This document shows positions 12,760 through 23,750 of a stretch of DNA of 64,000 bases, piece after piece. The translations under genes were made by a program, and so were the position numbers. The stretch is from Myrica gale (Eukaryota > Streptophyta > Magnoliopsida > Fagales > Myricaceae), in contig OZ005601.1 in the NCBI GenBank assembly GCA_963930655.1, forward strand, positions 15,802,001 to 15,866,000. The letters run 5' to 3'. The notes below the pieces were generated by a model. That model worked only from the letters and a program-made list of their open reading frames with translations, ran no database searches and had not been told where the DNA came from. Position 1 is the stretch's first letter. Every line of letters starts with the position of its first letter.

Positions 12760-13674
12760 TCAAAATAGTGGAGGTATTTTATAAATAGATTTGGTCAATT
12801 CAATCATCTTCTCTCTGAATGTCCGCCTCCAGTCCCACATCACTGTCCTATAAACAGTCATATTATTGTTGTAGTTTTGGTGAGTGATACGAGCTTCACG
12901 AGTGATCATTGCCAATTCAACAGTGTGAGACTCCAAAAAGGACTTGATCTCCTCAAACACTATCCACAGATTTGTATGCATTGACTGCAGCTGATCCTTG
13001 ACATCTACAACTCAGGCTTACAGGAGGACAAGCCTAGTTGCGTGTGACCTTGAAGGTACTGAATAGCCAGTAGTAGGAGTACGTGGAAAGGCTGCAACTG
13101 GAAAGTCACCATCTGATATATCCTTTGTCACTGGTTCCACTTTCCCTGGATCCACTTTTTTAGCTTCTTCCTCTTGAACTTCCTGAGAAAGAGTAGCCAC
13201 TGCCTTTTTCACCCACTCATCTTCCTCGTTCTGAACAAAACCCATAAGCCTTAAGGTCTTTCGATTATATTCCCATGAGACCTTAGGCTTCTCCCTTTCT
13301 TCTCCATTTATCTCAATGCAAAGCAAATAAAAAATCTAGGTAAACATCATCCCATAGGGAAACCTCTGCCTCTTTTTGTCTTATGTAGCCTTCATGTGAT
13401 TCAATAGGAGATGACCAAGATTTATTCGGTACCTTGTGATCAAACAATACATCACAAATAAATCAAGGAAAGTAACATATTCAAATTTTCTCATCCTGGG
13501 AAGTATAATGTTACAAACCATATGATGCAATAGTCTCCTATGCACATTCAAATCACTGGCTATCGGCTTTTCAGCCTCAGTAAAATTAGGGTCATCCAAA
13601 ACAACTCGTAGAATATCAATGGGCTCCACATCAGACAATCTAACCCAAGTGTATGACTCTAGGGTAGAAGGCAT
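12760..13674 (-). pseudogene. Env-like / 'putative plant transposon protein' ORF, broken
   Basis: Three minus-strand pieces read as one decayed ORF: 13381-13674, 13018-13326 and 12760-12981. The first has the phrases LHHMVCNIILPR, MYCLITRYRINLGHLL and NHMKA. These match the pattern I associate with the uncharacterised plant transposon protein domain found downstream of pol in SIRE-type and similar elements. The second has an acidic tail (EEEAKKVDPGKVEP). Stops separate the pieces. The upstream pol region is missing: the element is cut off at about 13680 where Ty3 LTR sequence resumes. The function of this protein family is unknown. Family assignment rests on memory of the motif pattern. Confidence 0.55.
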
Positions 13675-13680
13675 AGGGGC

Positions 13681-13990
13681 ATTTACCCTTCGTCCTAGGG
13701 AAATGGAATGCCTAGGACTACCCTAAAGTGTAAGGAAGATTGGACACACAACCCTGTCACAGAGGGTGAAACAATGGATATCAAGGGCAAAATATTTTAC
13801 AGACATGAGCATGACATTCATACTACATATGATTATACAAGTATTATCTTCGAAACATTAACTATTTATTGAATATGTAAGTACAATTTGTACAACTGTT
13901 TGTCATCACATGCCACTTACCTCCCTTACTAAGTCCTTAAGACTCACCATATTTCCTTGTCCATATTGTTGTTTACAACTAAGACAGATT
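13681..13990 (+). repeat. 3' part of the Ty3-type LTR interrupted at 11062
   Basis: TTGGACACACAACCCTGTCACAG corresponds in order to the GGACGCACAACCTTGACTC block of the LTR at 41530. TTACTAAGTCCTTAAGACTCACC at about 13926 is the same motif seen near the 3' end of the other LTRs. The 3' terminus is not clear; the minus-strand Ty3 pol fragment begins near 13990. Confidence 0.5.
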
Positions 13991-16900
13991 ATGGAGATTT
14001 TCAAGTCCTTTATTACCCATGAGCTTCCCACCCATGTTTTGTAATAAAAGAGTGATAAGGACCTTTAGAACATTATTCTCATACCTTGGTAAAGTACGGA
14101 TCCTCCTTGTAAAGTTCTTTCACCACTTCAAAGCCCAAAACATTAACTTGCATAATAGAAAGCAAGGAATGTCGACGACTCAAAGCATCAACCACTTGAT
14201 TCTAAACACCCGCCTTAAGCTTGAGAACGAAAGAAAATGATTGTAAAAACTCACTCCATTTGGCATGTTGGGAATTGAGTTTTTATTGGCTATTTAAGTA
14301 CTTCAAGGCTTCATGATCCAAGAACAAGACGAACTTCTTAGGAAGGAGATAATGACTCCAATGATGTAAGGCTTGAACAATAACATAGAATTAATTGTCA
14401 TAAGTCGAGTATTTCTTGTGAGACTCACTCAACTTTTCACTAAAGAAGACAATAGGCTTTCCTTCTTGGGTAAGTATTGCACTAATGCCAACATTAGAAA
14501 CGTCAGAATCAACTTCAAACAAAATGTCAAAATTTGGCAAGGAAATGATTGGAGCTTCCGATCTTTCTCTTGATTACTTCAAAACTCTTCTCAGCTTCAC
14601 TAGTCCACTTGAAAATCTCTCCCTTCAAGCACTTGGTGATATGTACAATGATAGAGCTGAATAAATTAATGAATCTTCGTTAAAAATAGGGAAATTTGCT
14701 TTTTAGTCCTTAGGTTTTAATCCCTTTTCATTTTTAATCATGAATTTTAGAGGGACAAATTTTTAGTCCTTGAACTTTCATCTTTGTAAAATTTAGTCCT
14801 TCCGTCAGTCTGCCGTCAGTTTGCAGTCAAATTTGTACCGGTCGATCGGTATATGAAGCGGTCGACCGCTACATGAAGCGGATGACCGCTACATGTACCG
14901 ATCGACCGCTCACTTTCAAAACATATATCTGGTCGACCGCTTCAAAATTGGCGGTCGACCGGTACAAAAATTGACGGTAGACTAACGGAAGGACTGAATT
15001 TTACAAAGATGAAAGTTCAAAGACTAAAATTTTGAAGGTTGAAAGTTAAGGACTAAAATTAAAAAGGGCCTAAAACATAAGGACTAAAAAGCAAATTTCC
15101 CTTAAAAATATGCAATACCATGAAAGCTTAGAATATCATGAATCTTCCTTGGTATAGGCCAAGTTGTGATTGCTTCAATCTTGCTAGGATTCAGCTTTAT
15201 CCCTTCGCTAGATACCACATAGCCTAAAAAGATAAGGCTCTCCATAAAGAAATGACATTTCTTTAAATTGGCAAACAACTTTTACTCCCGTAGAGTTGTG
15301 AACACTTGCCAAAGACGTTCCAAGTGTTGCTCCTTATGCTTGTTGTAGTACACCAAGATATGATCAAAGTATACAACAATAAAATGACCAATAAAAGATT
15401 TAAAGACATGATTGATAAGGCATATGAAGGTGCTAGGAGCATTAGAAAGCCCAAAACGCATAATCATTCTCTAATAAAGACCATCTGGAGTTTTGAAAGC
15501 GGTCTTCCACTCATTTCCCGGTCTTATTCGAATTTGATGAAAACCACTTCGAAGATCTATCTCAAAAAATACAAGCACTTTGTAGTTGGTCAAGAAGATC
15601 ATCAAGGCGAGGAATAAGAAAGTGGTATTTGATGATAATCTTGTTCACATTCCATCCTTCTTTGCTACAAGAAGTGTTGGGACAACACAAGACTCATGCT
15701 TTCTTTCACCAAGCCTTTAGCCATAAGTTCCCAAACTTGTCTTTGCAATTCTTCATTCTTCTTATGACTCATCCTATCGATTGCTTTGTTTAGAATGATG
15801 GAACCCGGTACAAGATCAATGCAATGTTGACTCATAGGAGGGAGACCATATGGAATTTCTTCAGGGATGACATCAAGGAATTTCTCAAGAAGAGATTGCA
15901 TAATAATAGGTGGTTCATTCAATTCTTCATTTTCTTCCATCATCACAAGAGCACATATAGAGACTAAATTTTTACCATCTTTGTTAGAACACACCAATTC
16001 CTCAACATCACATATAGAGACTAAATTATTTTCATATCTTTTATAAGGATTGAGAGATCTCTTCAAACATAGAGGACTCAAAATGATCCTTACTCCATCT
16101 TTGAAAAAATCATAAGTATTCTTGAAACCATCATGAATAATTCTTCTATCATATTGTCATGGTCTACACAAAAGTAAACGGCAAGCATCCACATGCACAA
16201 CATCATATAATACTTCATCTTTGTAATTTTTTCCAACTGAAAATTGAACAATAGTGTGTTTATTTACCTTCACCTCGTCTCCTTTTTGAAACCACGTAAG
16301 CTTGTAAGGTTGAGGATGAGATTATGCTTTGAGTTTCAATTTCTTCACCATTTCTTTAGCCACCATATTCTAACTTCAACCATCAATGATAATATCACAA
16401 ACTTTGTCATGGAAAGTGCATCTTGTTTGAATGATGTTTCTCTGCAGCCATTCATCACAATCTTCATAGACTGAACTTAAACTTCTTCTAACGACAAACG
16501 ATTCTCTAATGTTGACATAAGTGATATCTTCATCTTCCTTGTCTTCAACATCTTTCTCCGTTTGTTTTACTTCATCGCCTTTGTCCATCCATTCTTCTTC
16601 AATAAGAGTGACCACTCTGCTGTTTGGACAATCAGAAGCAATATGACCAAATCTTTGGCATTTGAAACACTTACAAGCATTAGGATTTTGAAAATTTGAG
16701 CTCGGTCCTCCTTCATTCTTTTGGATTTGAGGGGATAATTTTTATTCTGAAAATCTTGGTGTTGAAACCTTACGGAATAAAGAGCTCCCTTGGTTGAAAT
16801 GACCATCCTTTGCTTCAAATCGCGACATACTTCCATGACACTCCTTTTGTCGCTTCTCCACCTTCTTTGCTAGCTTCACAACATCATTGTAAGTCCAATA

Positions 16901-17590
16901 CGGTTGTAATTGGACAATATTGCTAATATCTAATCTTAGCCCACCAAGATAGAGACCGATAGTTTGCTCCTCTAGCTTCGCCACATCACACTTCATCATG
17001 AGATAATTGAACTCCGCATTATATTCTTCCACTGAAAGATCTATTTGCTTGAAATTGTGGAACTTTAGAATATCTTGTCGATAATTATCTGGCAAAATTT
17101 TTTGCTTAAATACTTTTCTCATCTTTTCCCATGAAGCAATACGACTTCTTCATTCTCGAGCACATTGCTTCTTTAAATTCTCCCACCATATAGAAGCATA
17201 TTTCTTCAACATCAATGCAACAAGCTTCACCTTTCGCTCTTCCAGCACCTCCTTATAATCAAAGATTCGCTCCACCAAATGTAACCAATCAAGATACTCA
17301 TCTGGCTGCATCCTTCCTGCAACCTCTGGCATATCAACTCTCACATTAAGTTGATCACGTTAGACTTCATGGTTTCTTCGAAAATGATGATGATGATGAT
17401 GAACAAGTTCCTCTGATGACGGTTCATATTGATCACGATTGAAAGAATTCTCATTCTAATGATGAGAAGATTCACCATCCAAATCATGATGAAAATCAAA
17501 AGGTTTATAATGTGACTTTGAGATATTTTTGGAAGGTCGGGATAGTATTTGGATAGCTCCGAATGTTTGTGAGAATGTCGAGAACACACT
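13990..17590 (-). pseudogene. Ty3/gypsy gag-pol polyprotein, decayed
   Basis: Read on the minus strand, the domains run in normal Ty3 order. Gag at 17340-16750 has MQPDEYLDWLHLVERIFDYK, then YASIWWENLK, YRQDILKFHNFKQ and LQPYWTYNDV. A CCHC knuckle follows at about 16690-16640, then a protease/linker region. RT starts near 15900 (DVIPEEIPYGLPPM), with FGLSNAPSTF and VVYFDHILVY near 15460-15330. RNase H follows at about 14640-14240 (DHEALKYLNSQ, HAKWSEFLQSF), and then the linker before integrase (VDALSRRHSLLS). The RT core FDD is FDH and many stops and frameshifts are present, so it cannot be active. Integrase and the 3' LTR are missing. A MITE (14689-15101) interrupts the RT/RNase H region. 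Confidence 0.85.
14689..15101. mobile_element. 413-bp non-autonomous Mutator-type MITE with 9-bp target duplication
   Basis: Ends are GGGAAATTTGCTTTTTAGTCC and its inverse, GGACTAAAAAGCAAATTTCCC; similarity runs about 45 bp inward. Perfect 9-bp duplications TTAAAAATA flank it (14680-14688 and 15102-15110), which is the Mutator signature. The middle (14839-14970) holds six related copies of a palindromic GGTCGACC-type phrase. No coding capacity. Confidence 0.92.
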
Positions 17591-18190
17591 TTAACTCACA
17601 CACTCGGATAGATAAGCTCACCACCCAGGTAGAACACAAAGGGATACATAAATCACCACCCAAAGAAATCCAACACGAGATACAGAGCAAGAAACCGCCA
17701 CCTATCAAAATCCACCGAAAGATAAGACTTTGTAGAATAAATACTTCTTCAAAATAGCCTAAGGCTCAAGTTGTATAAACACTCAAAATCTGTATTTTTC
17801 TACTACTAGAAAATGGTTTAAATAGAAAAGCTTGGAACAACCCTCCAAGCTTGAGTAAATGAAAAATACAACTTCCAAAATATTAATTAAGACTTTGGAA
17901 TCATAAAGACTCATAGGAAAATGAAAAGACCCTTTAAAAATCCAAAAGAACAAGTTAAAAATAGAAAATAGTCCAAAATTTGCTAGACCTCCAAATTAGT
18001 TGCCAGTCTGACCACCTTGGAGTAATTTATCCATAACTTTGTTTAAATTTCAGATTTTATGTTGTTTGATGCATTAGAAACTAGACTTGTAGAGATTTTC
18101 AACAAGCCATAACTCAAATACAGAATTTTCGTAAATCATTCCATACTTTAATTTCAATCATGACCTTCTGTGTTGACCACACCTATGTTA
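17591..18190 (-). repeat. Probable 5' leader/LTR remnant of the minus-strand Ty3 element
   Basis: Lies directly upstream (minus strand) of the gag remnant. Minus-strand features such as CTATTTAAACCATTTTC near 17820 and the phrase for GACTTGTAGAGATTTTC near 18090 look LTR-like, but neither a TG..CA border nor a primer-binding site can be fixed. Assignment is mainly by position. Confidence 0.35.
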
Positions 18191-18569
18191 GAACTTGAAA
18201 TGCAATGTTGAAATTCTAAGTTAACTTAAGTCACTTAACCGTGTTAATCTGTGATTGTTGAAATGCAATCTTGGACATTCTTTTTGTAATATGTTGGTGT
18301 TCTTTTTGTAAGCCAACAGTAGGAATATAGGATTGTGATTATGTGATTATGTGTAACAATAAGATTGTCAATTGTGAGAGCTACTATTTCTGAGTATTTT
18401 TTGTCGAACAAAGTTGTCTGAAATGTTCACTATATTGTGATTATGTTTGATAATTGGTAGTTGGAACTTTGATTATGTGTTTATAATTTGGATTTTGGAA
18501 TCTGTTTGAGAATTGTAATTTGGAATATGTATGATTCATGATTGTATGAAAACTTATTCCTTAGATTTG
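18191..18569. other. Unassigned sequence upstream of hAT remnant
   Basis: Low-complexity TGTGATTATG-like phrases, AT-rich. Probably the 5' non-coding part of the hAT element; no terminal repeat could be identified. Confidence 0.3.
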
Positions 18570-19686
18570 GATGGACAAGGAAGATACTCCAGGATCTACA
18601 TAGCTCTCTACACCGCGTTCTATACCAGGGAGCACACCGATCTCTTCTCCTGCTTTTAGCCCTAGAGATACTTCGGTAGAGTCTATACCTCCAAATCCAA
18701 TTCCACCATCATGGGCCTCATGCCCTGCTGCCACATCGACACCAGCCCCATACATACTAGGGGGTGCGGGAACTGCGAATGGTCACCTCCTCTTCCTAAG
18801 AGTAGGAGAATTGCTAATCCATCAGATGTATAGAATCATTACACGAAATTGGAGCTTGTTGATCAGGACCGACCTCAATATAAGTGTAACTACTGTAATA
18901 ATCTATTTGGGTGTTATCATAGGCGTAATGGGATTCGGGGTTGAAGCAACACTTGAACACATGCATAATGTATAAAAGAAAAACTCTCGAGCAAATATAA
19001 GGCAATCTTTCTTGAGTCATGATATTAGAAGTGTGAAGTCCGATACTGTTGGTGATTTAGGGGTTGATAGGTTTAATGAAAAGAAGATGAGGCGAAAGAT
19101 TGCAAGGATGATTATCTTAGATGAGTTCGCATTTATAATTGTAGAGAAGGTTGGGTTTGTGGAGTTGATTCATGATCTTGAGCCTCAGTTTAGGATGTCG
19201 TCCTGTATCAATATAATGAAAGATTGCATGGGGTTGTATTTGGAAGAGAGAATCGTATTGAAAGCTTGCATGAGAAGCAATAGTTTTAGGGGTTGCTTCA
19301 CAACTGATACTTGGACATCCATTCAAAATATGAATTATATGTGTATTACTACTCACTTTGTTGATTCTGATTGGAAACTACAAAAGAAAATCTTGTCATT
19401 TCGTCGCATGTCAGATTATAAAGGAGAGATAATTGTAAGAGAGCCTGAGGAGTTTATGTTTGAGTGGGGCACCGAGAAAGTTGTCACAATAACAGTGGAG
19501 AACTCTTCAACAAATGATAGTGTCGTTGAACAATTGAAGCAGAGGATGTTAGGAGGAACCCCAATTATTTCGGGAAAGATTGTTTGTGGACGTAAGTTCA
19601 TCCATATGAGAAGTTTTGCTCATATACTGAATTTCATTGTGGGGGATGGGTTGAAAGAAGTTGATAATTAAATTGTCAAGATACGT
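18570..19686 (+). pseudogene. hAT transposase, N-terminal half, decayed
   Basis: From ATG at 18570 a Ser/Pro-rich N-terminus (with stops) leads to a BED-type zinc finger: CNYC at about 18884 and the expected HRRNGIRG phrase, after which the frame is lost. A clean 219-codon ORF follows (19012-19671) with ARMIILDEFAF, FTTDTWTS, YMCITTHFVDSDW and AHILNFIVGDGLKEVD. These are typical of plant RICESLEEPER/DAYSLEEPER-like hAT transposases, including the first part of the RNase H-like core. The W of VWNHY is a stop. The coding sequence is cut at 19686 by the Tekay LTR. A C-terminal half of such a protein lies at 42505-43345 and may be the other side of the break. Confidence 0.85.
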
Positions 19687-22600
19687 TGTGAGACCCCGTT
19701 TACCTCTTTTGTTATTTCCTATGTATTAGATTTTAATTTAAATTATGGGGCCATATTTTTGGCCAATGTATGACCTAAGTTTAAGGTACATTAACTATTA
19801 TGAAATTTCATTTCAAGAACTTTTCTTTAAATAATCTCTTTTTCATTGTGTAAGTTTAGTGCAAGTTTAATTTTATTTCCTAAAGAGCCGAAATTTGCAA
19901 GGTAAGTTTCTCTTATGAATTTATATTTTTCCATTTGCTTAGTATCTTCCATAATCCATGAAATTAAACTATGAAGAGAGATTTATATATTATGGCCGAA
20001 AATGAGTAAGTAGAAAATCATTAAATTCATGTAAGCATTTAAATATTTTCTTGTGTGTCTTTAATAGGTAGTATTAATCATCATTATGTGGCCTTAATTA
20101 TTAGTTTTGAATTATCATTAGAAATGTTATATGATAAGCTACTAAATATATATGATAAGCTTGAAGAGAATTTAAATGATAAGCACACTCGCTTATCGTA
20201 GTGATAAGCTAGAGGGCTTTTAAGATAATAGGTTGTTGTGGCTATCTTAGAGATAGACTAGAGCAATTATCTTCAGATAGGTTACCATGCTTATAAGTTG
20301 ATAAGTTATGGATTTGTACTAGATAAGCTAAAGTGCTTATATGAGATAAGTTGGAATACTTATGTGTGTGACAAGAGTAACTAAGTTAGTTGAGTTGGAA
20401 CCAAACAACATAAATGAACTATGAGATAAGGTCATTCACGTGAAGAGCATGGAGGGTGGAAAAGTCTCTAAGTTGTGGTCTCATGTGAAGAGATAAGATA
20501 ACCATTTAATGGACAAAACAAGACAAAAGAGGAGAAAAGCTAAGCAATGGATGTTCACGTGAAAGCTAAGCCAAAGAAGAGAGAAAGTGAAGTGAAATGG
20601 CAAGGAGTTCACGTGGGAGGGCTTGGCTTGAGGGGACAAAGGGTGGTGGTGAGAGAAAGTGAGAGAAAAGGTTGATATAGACAACACCATGCAATGGTCG
20701 GCCACCCCACCAAGATTCACCCCCCATTTTTATCCTCTTGTCATTGTCATTGTCACAATTGCATCTTGGGAGATTCAAACTTGCCTTCTACGAAATCATC
20801 ACCCCCACCCCCTTCACATTTTCCTTTGGCCGAATTACACCTTTCATTGCAACTCTCTCTCTCTTTTTCTCTCTTGGCCGAAACTTCTCTTTGAGCTTAA
20901 GTCTTGTTTCCTTCTTCTTGCAACCAAAACACTTCTCTAAGCTCTAGTTTGTTTCTCTTCTTTGGGTGACCGAATCTCCCCCTTGGTTCAACTCATTTCT
21001 TCTCTCTTAGTTGCTGGAAATTTCTATTCACCTAGCCATCTTCCCTTGTTAGAAACTTAGCTCACTTTCTTGAAACCAAATCACTTCAAAGTTCAAGTTT
21101 TGCCTTGTTTCTTCAAGCAACTTTCGGTTGCTCTACATTTCTCTTTTCCCCACCATAAACCTCTATCTTAACACCTTGAAGACACAAATCTCAGCCCTTG
21201 GAACCATTCCCAAAGGTGGAACCGAAAGTTGGGGTTAGGGAAGGATTTTGGTGAAAATCGGGTGTTCTAGTGGAAGGTAGAGTTAGATGTGATGTTCACA
21301 TGTTATATCTTGTTTAAGTTCCATATAGTTTCCGACCTAAGATGTTTTATTATGCTAGGTGCTCTTCTTTAAGCAAGGCTTGTGTTCAATCATCAAGGTA
21401 AGGCCAAATATGGTTGTTGATGCTAAATGTTGTTGTTGGCCGAATGTTCTCTTGGTTGGATCTTGAGTTGGTGCTTTGATTTTGCTAAGATCTTGAGCTT
21501 AGAAAACCAACCCTAAGTTGTGATGCTAGATCTGGACATGGTGGTTGTATATGATGAAGAGATGAGGTTGTAAGGCTCAATGCATACTAGTTTGGTCTTA
21601 AAATGCAAAATGAATGCATGTTGCAAGTTTTGGCATGAAAGGTTGTGTTGGTTGGTGTTGGCCGAACCTTGTATGCCTTGGATCTTCAAGTATAACTTTG
21701 TTAAGTATAGATTTGATGAATGGTCATGATATTTGTAAGTTTAGTAAACATATGCATATAAGCTAGTCTTGAAAAAAAATAGGAGTTTGCATGCAAATCA
21801 AAAGAACCAAGGAAAACCTAATTATTCTATGAAAATGGGTGTTGGCCGAATGTGATGTTTTGCTAGATCTTGAAGTTGTTTTGTGATTTTTAGATCCTAG
21901 GTTGTGAATCTGAAAATGGAGGATGGGATCACCATTGGAGAAGAAAATTTAGACAAGGAACACTTAAAATTGAGCATGGCCGAATGATGTAGTGAAAGAA
22001 ACCCTAATGGCCAAACAATTAGTAATTTAACATGTAAATTTCATGTGATGTATAGGTAATATTAATAATATGGCTAAATGAATTAAAGGTTAAAATGATA
22101 TCAAGGCCTTGTAGTGTTAAGCATGGATTAAGAATTCAATTAGAATAATTTAGTGTTGGCCGAATCCTATTTAGGGCAAAGTGAAATGTAATTGTAATGA
22201 TATGAATTACAAAGCTAAGGATTTGAGAACCTTGATCATAAGAGGAGAAAAAATGTAAACCCTAATCAAAGAATAATGTCTCAGATTGCATGAAGATCAA
22301 ATTTCAAAGCCAAGGTTTAATTATGATTAGGGTTAGTAATTGATGAACTTAAAGACCTAGTTTAATGTATGAAATAAAAGAAAGATTAGGATTTAATTAT
22401 AGAGCAATTAGCTTGCTAATTATAATCCTAAGTAAGAATGGTTAATAAGAGTTTTCTATGTAAACCCTTGAGAATGATATAATATTTTTCAGAAATATAT
22501 TTTTGGGAAAAAAACTGAGTAATATACAAATATCTATCTTGTATGATTATGTACTTAATTCCTAGTAACTAAGAAGTGTTTGAATCGCTTGTAGGCGATC

Positions 22601-23596
22601 TTCGTACCTTTATTCATAATCAAGGAGACCGAGGTAAGTGGAAATTGTAAGTAGAAACTTACACTTTTATGAAAACTGGAATGACACACTGCATTGATTC
22701 ATGAACAAGCATGATATTTCGAGCAAGCATGACATGGCATGAGCATTGCATGATTTTTCTAAAGTGAATTTTTATGCAATGTCGTATGGAAAGTTTTATG
22801 GAAAGATAAGTTAAGTCAAGGGGCTATGGTCGGTACCGTACCATCATGATGGACACCCATACCGAAGGACGAATGCGAGAAGGATGGGTGAATCCTAAGA
22901 GGCTATGCAAACCACACTGAAGGACAATGAGAAGGTGTGGGCCTCCAAGGGTCGTGTCTAGCCATCAGTCCTGGGGCAACTACGGGCTAGCTCGATCAAA
23001 TGAAAAGTCCCCAAGGGTATGGGAGACAGTTCCGATGGGAACGCACAACCCGGACTCCAGGGGTTAAATGGAGCGTAAGTAGCCCACAAGTTATGAAGGA
23101 AATGTTTTCAAGGGCCAGGGGCCAAATTCAAGAACAAGTTTATGTTTACAAGCGAGGGCATATGCATACCCATGACATGCATGTGCATCATAAATTATGA
23201 TTTCTCATGATTAAGCAAGTTCAAGTCAAGAGCATGTTTTAAAATTATGTTTTTCCCTTACTGAGTCTTTTTGACTCACGTTTTTAAAATTGTGTCATTC
23301 CAGATGCCTCAGGTGAAGGAAGTCAGGAGGACTACCTGACTTAGATGAAAGATCATTCCTATGTTTTGTTGGTGTGACTTGATCGATGAGATCCGTCACT
23401 TGTTTAAATGTTCAAACATGTTATGTATGCATTAAGATACATGTTTATTGAGAACCTTAATCATGCTATGAGTTGGCTCGCTTCTCTCGCGATTCTGTAT
23501 TTTCTGCTGTAAGTATGTATGTACGAACGCTGGAGCTTTCCGGGGGATTGCTCGCGGCTGTCACGGTCCCTGCGGACTGGCGTTCGGGGCGTGACA
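19687..23596 (+). repeat. 5' LTR of a Tekay/Del-type Ty3 element
   Basis: Starts TGTGAGACCCC and ends GGGGCGTGACA; 3910 bp; colinear with the solo LTR at 3957-7898. A primer-binding site and gag follow directly, so this is the 5' LTR. It is preceded by TACGT (19682-19686), the likely target site, but the 3' LTR is missing and the duplication cannot be checked. The LTR contains TTACTGAGTCTTTTTGACTC near 23260. ORFs inside are shadows. Confidence 0.9.
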
Positions 23597-23603
23597 GTTA
23601 AGT

Positions 23604-23615
23604 TGGTATCAGAGG
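23604..23615 (+). other. Primer-binding site (initiator Met tRNA type)
   Basis: TGGTATCAGAGG, seven bases after the LTR end; the canonical form ends GAGC, so one base differs. Complementary to the 3' end of initiator tRNA-Met, as in Tekay/Del elements. Confidence 0.8.
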
Positions 23616-23750
23616 ATTAGAGAAGTAGAGCCATAAGACCTAGGGAATGGATTAGAACCCTAAAATATGAGTTATATGTTGAGGGTCAAATACGTTAGAG
23701 TTTTAAAGTTGAGGTTTGTTCTAAGCTGAATGATAACTTTAAAATGCAGG

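Noticed and set aside
20481..20947. Overlapping ORFs of 66-93 codons on both strands
   Set aside because: LTR sequence; the overlapping frames reflect composition and are not shared with the other LTR copy.
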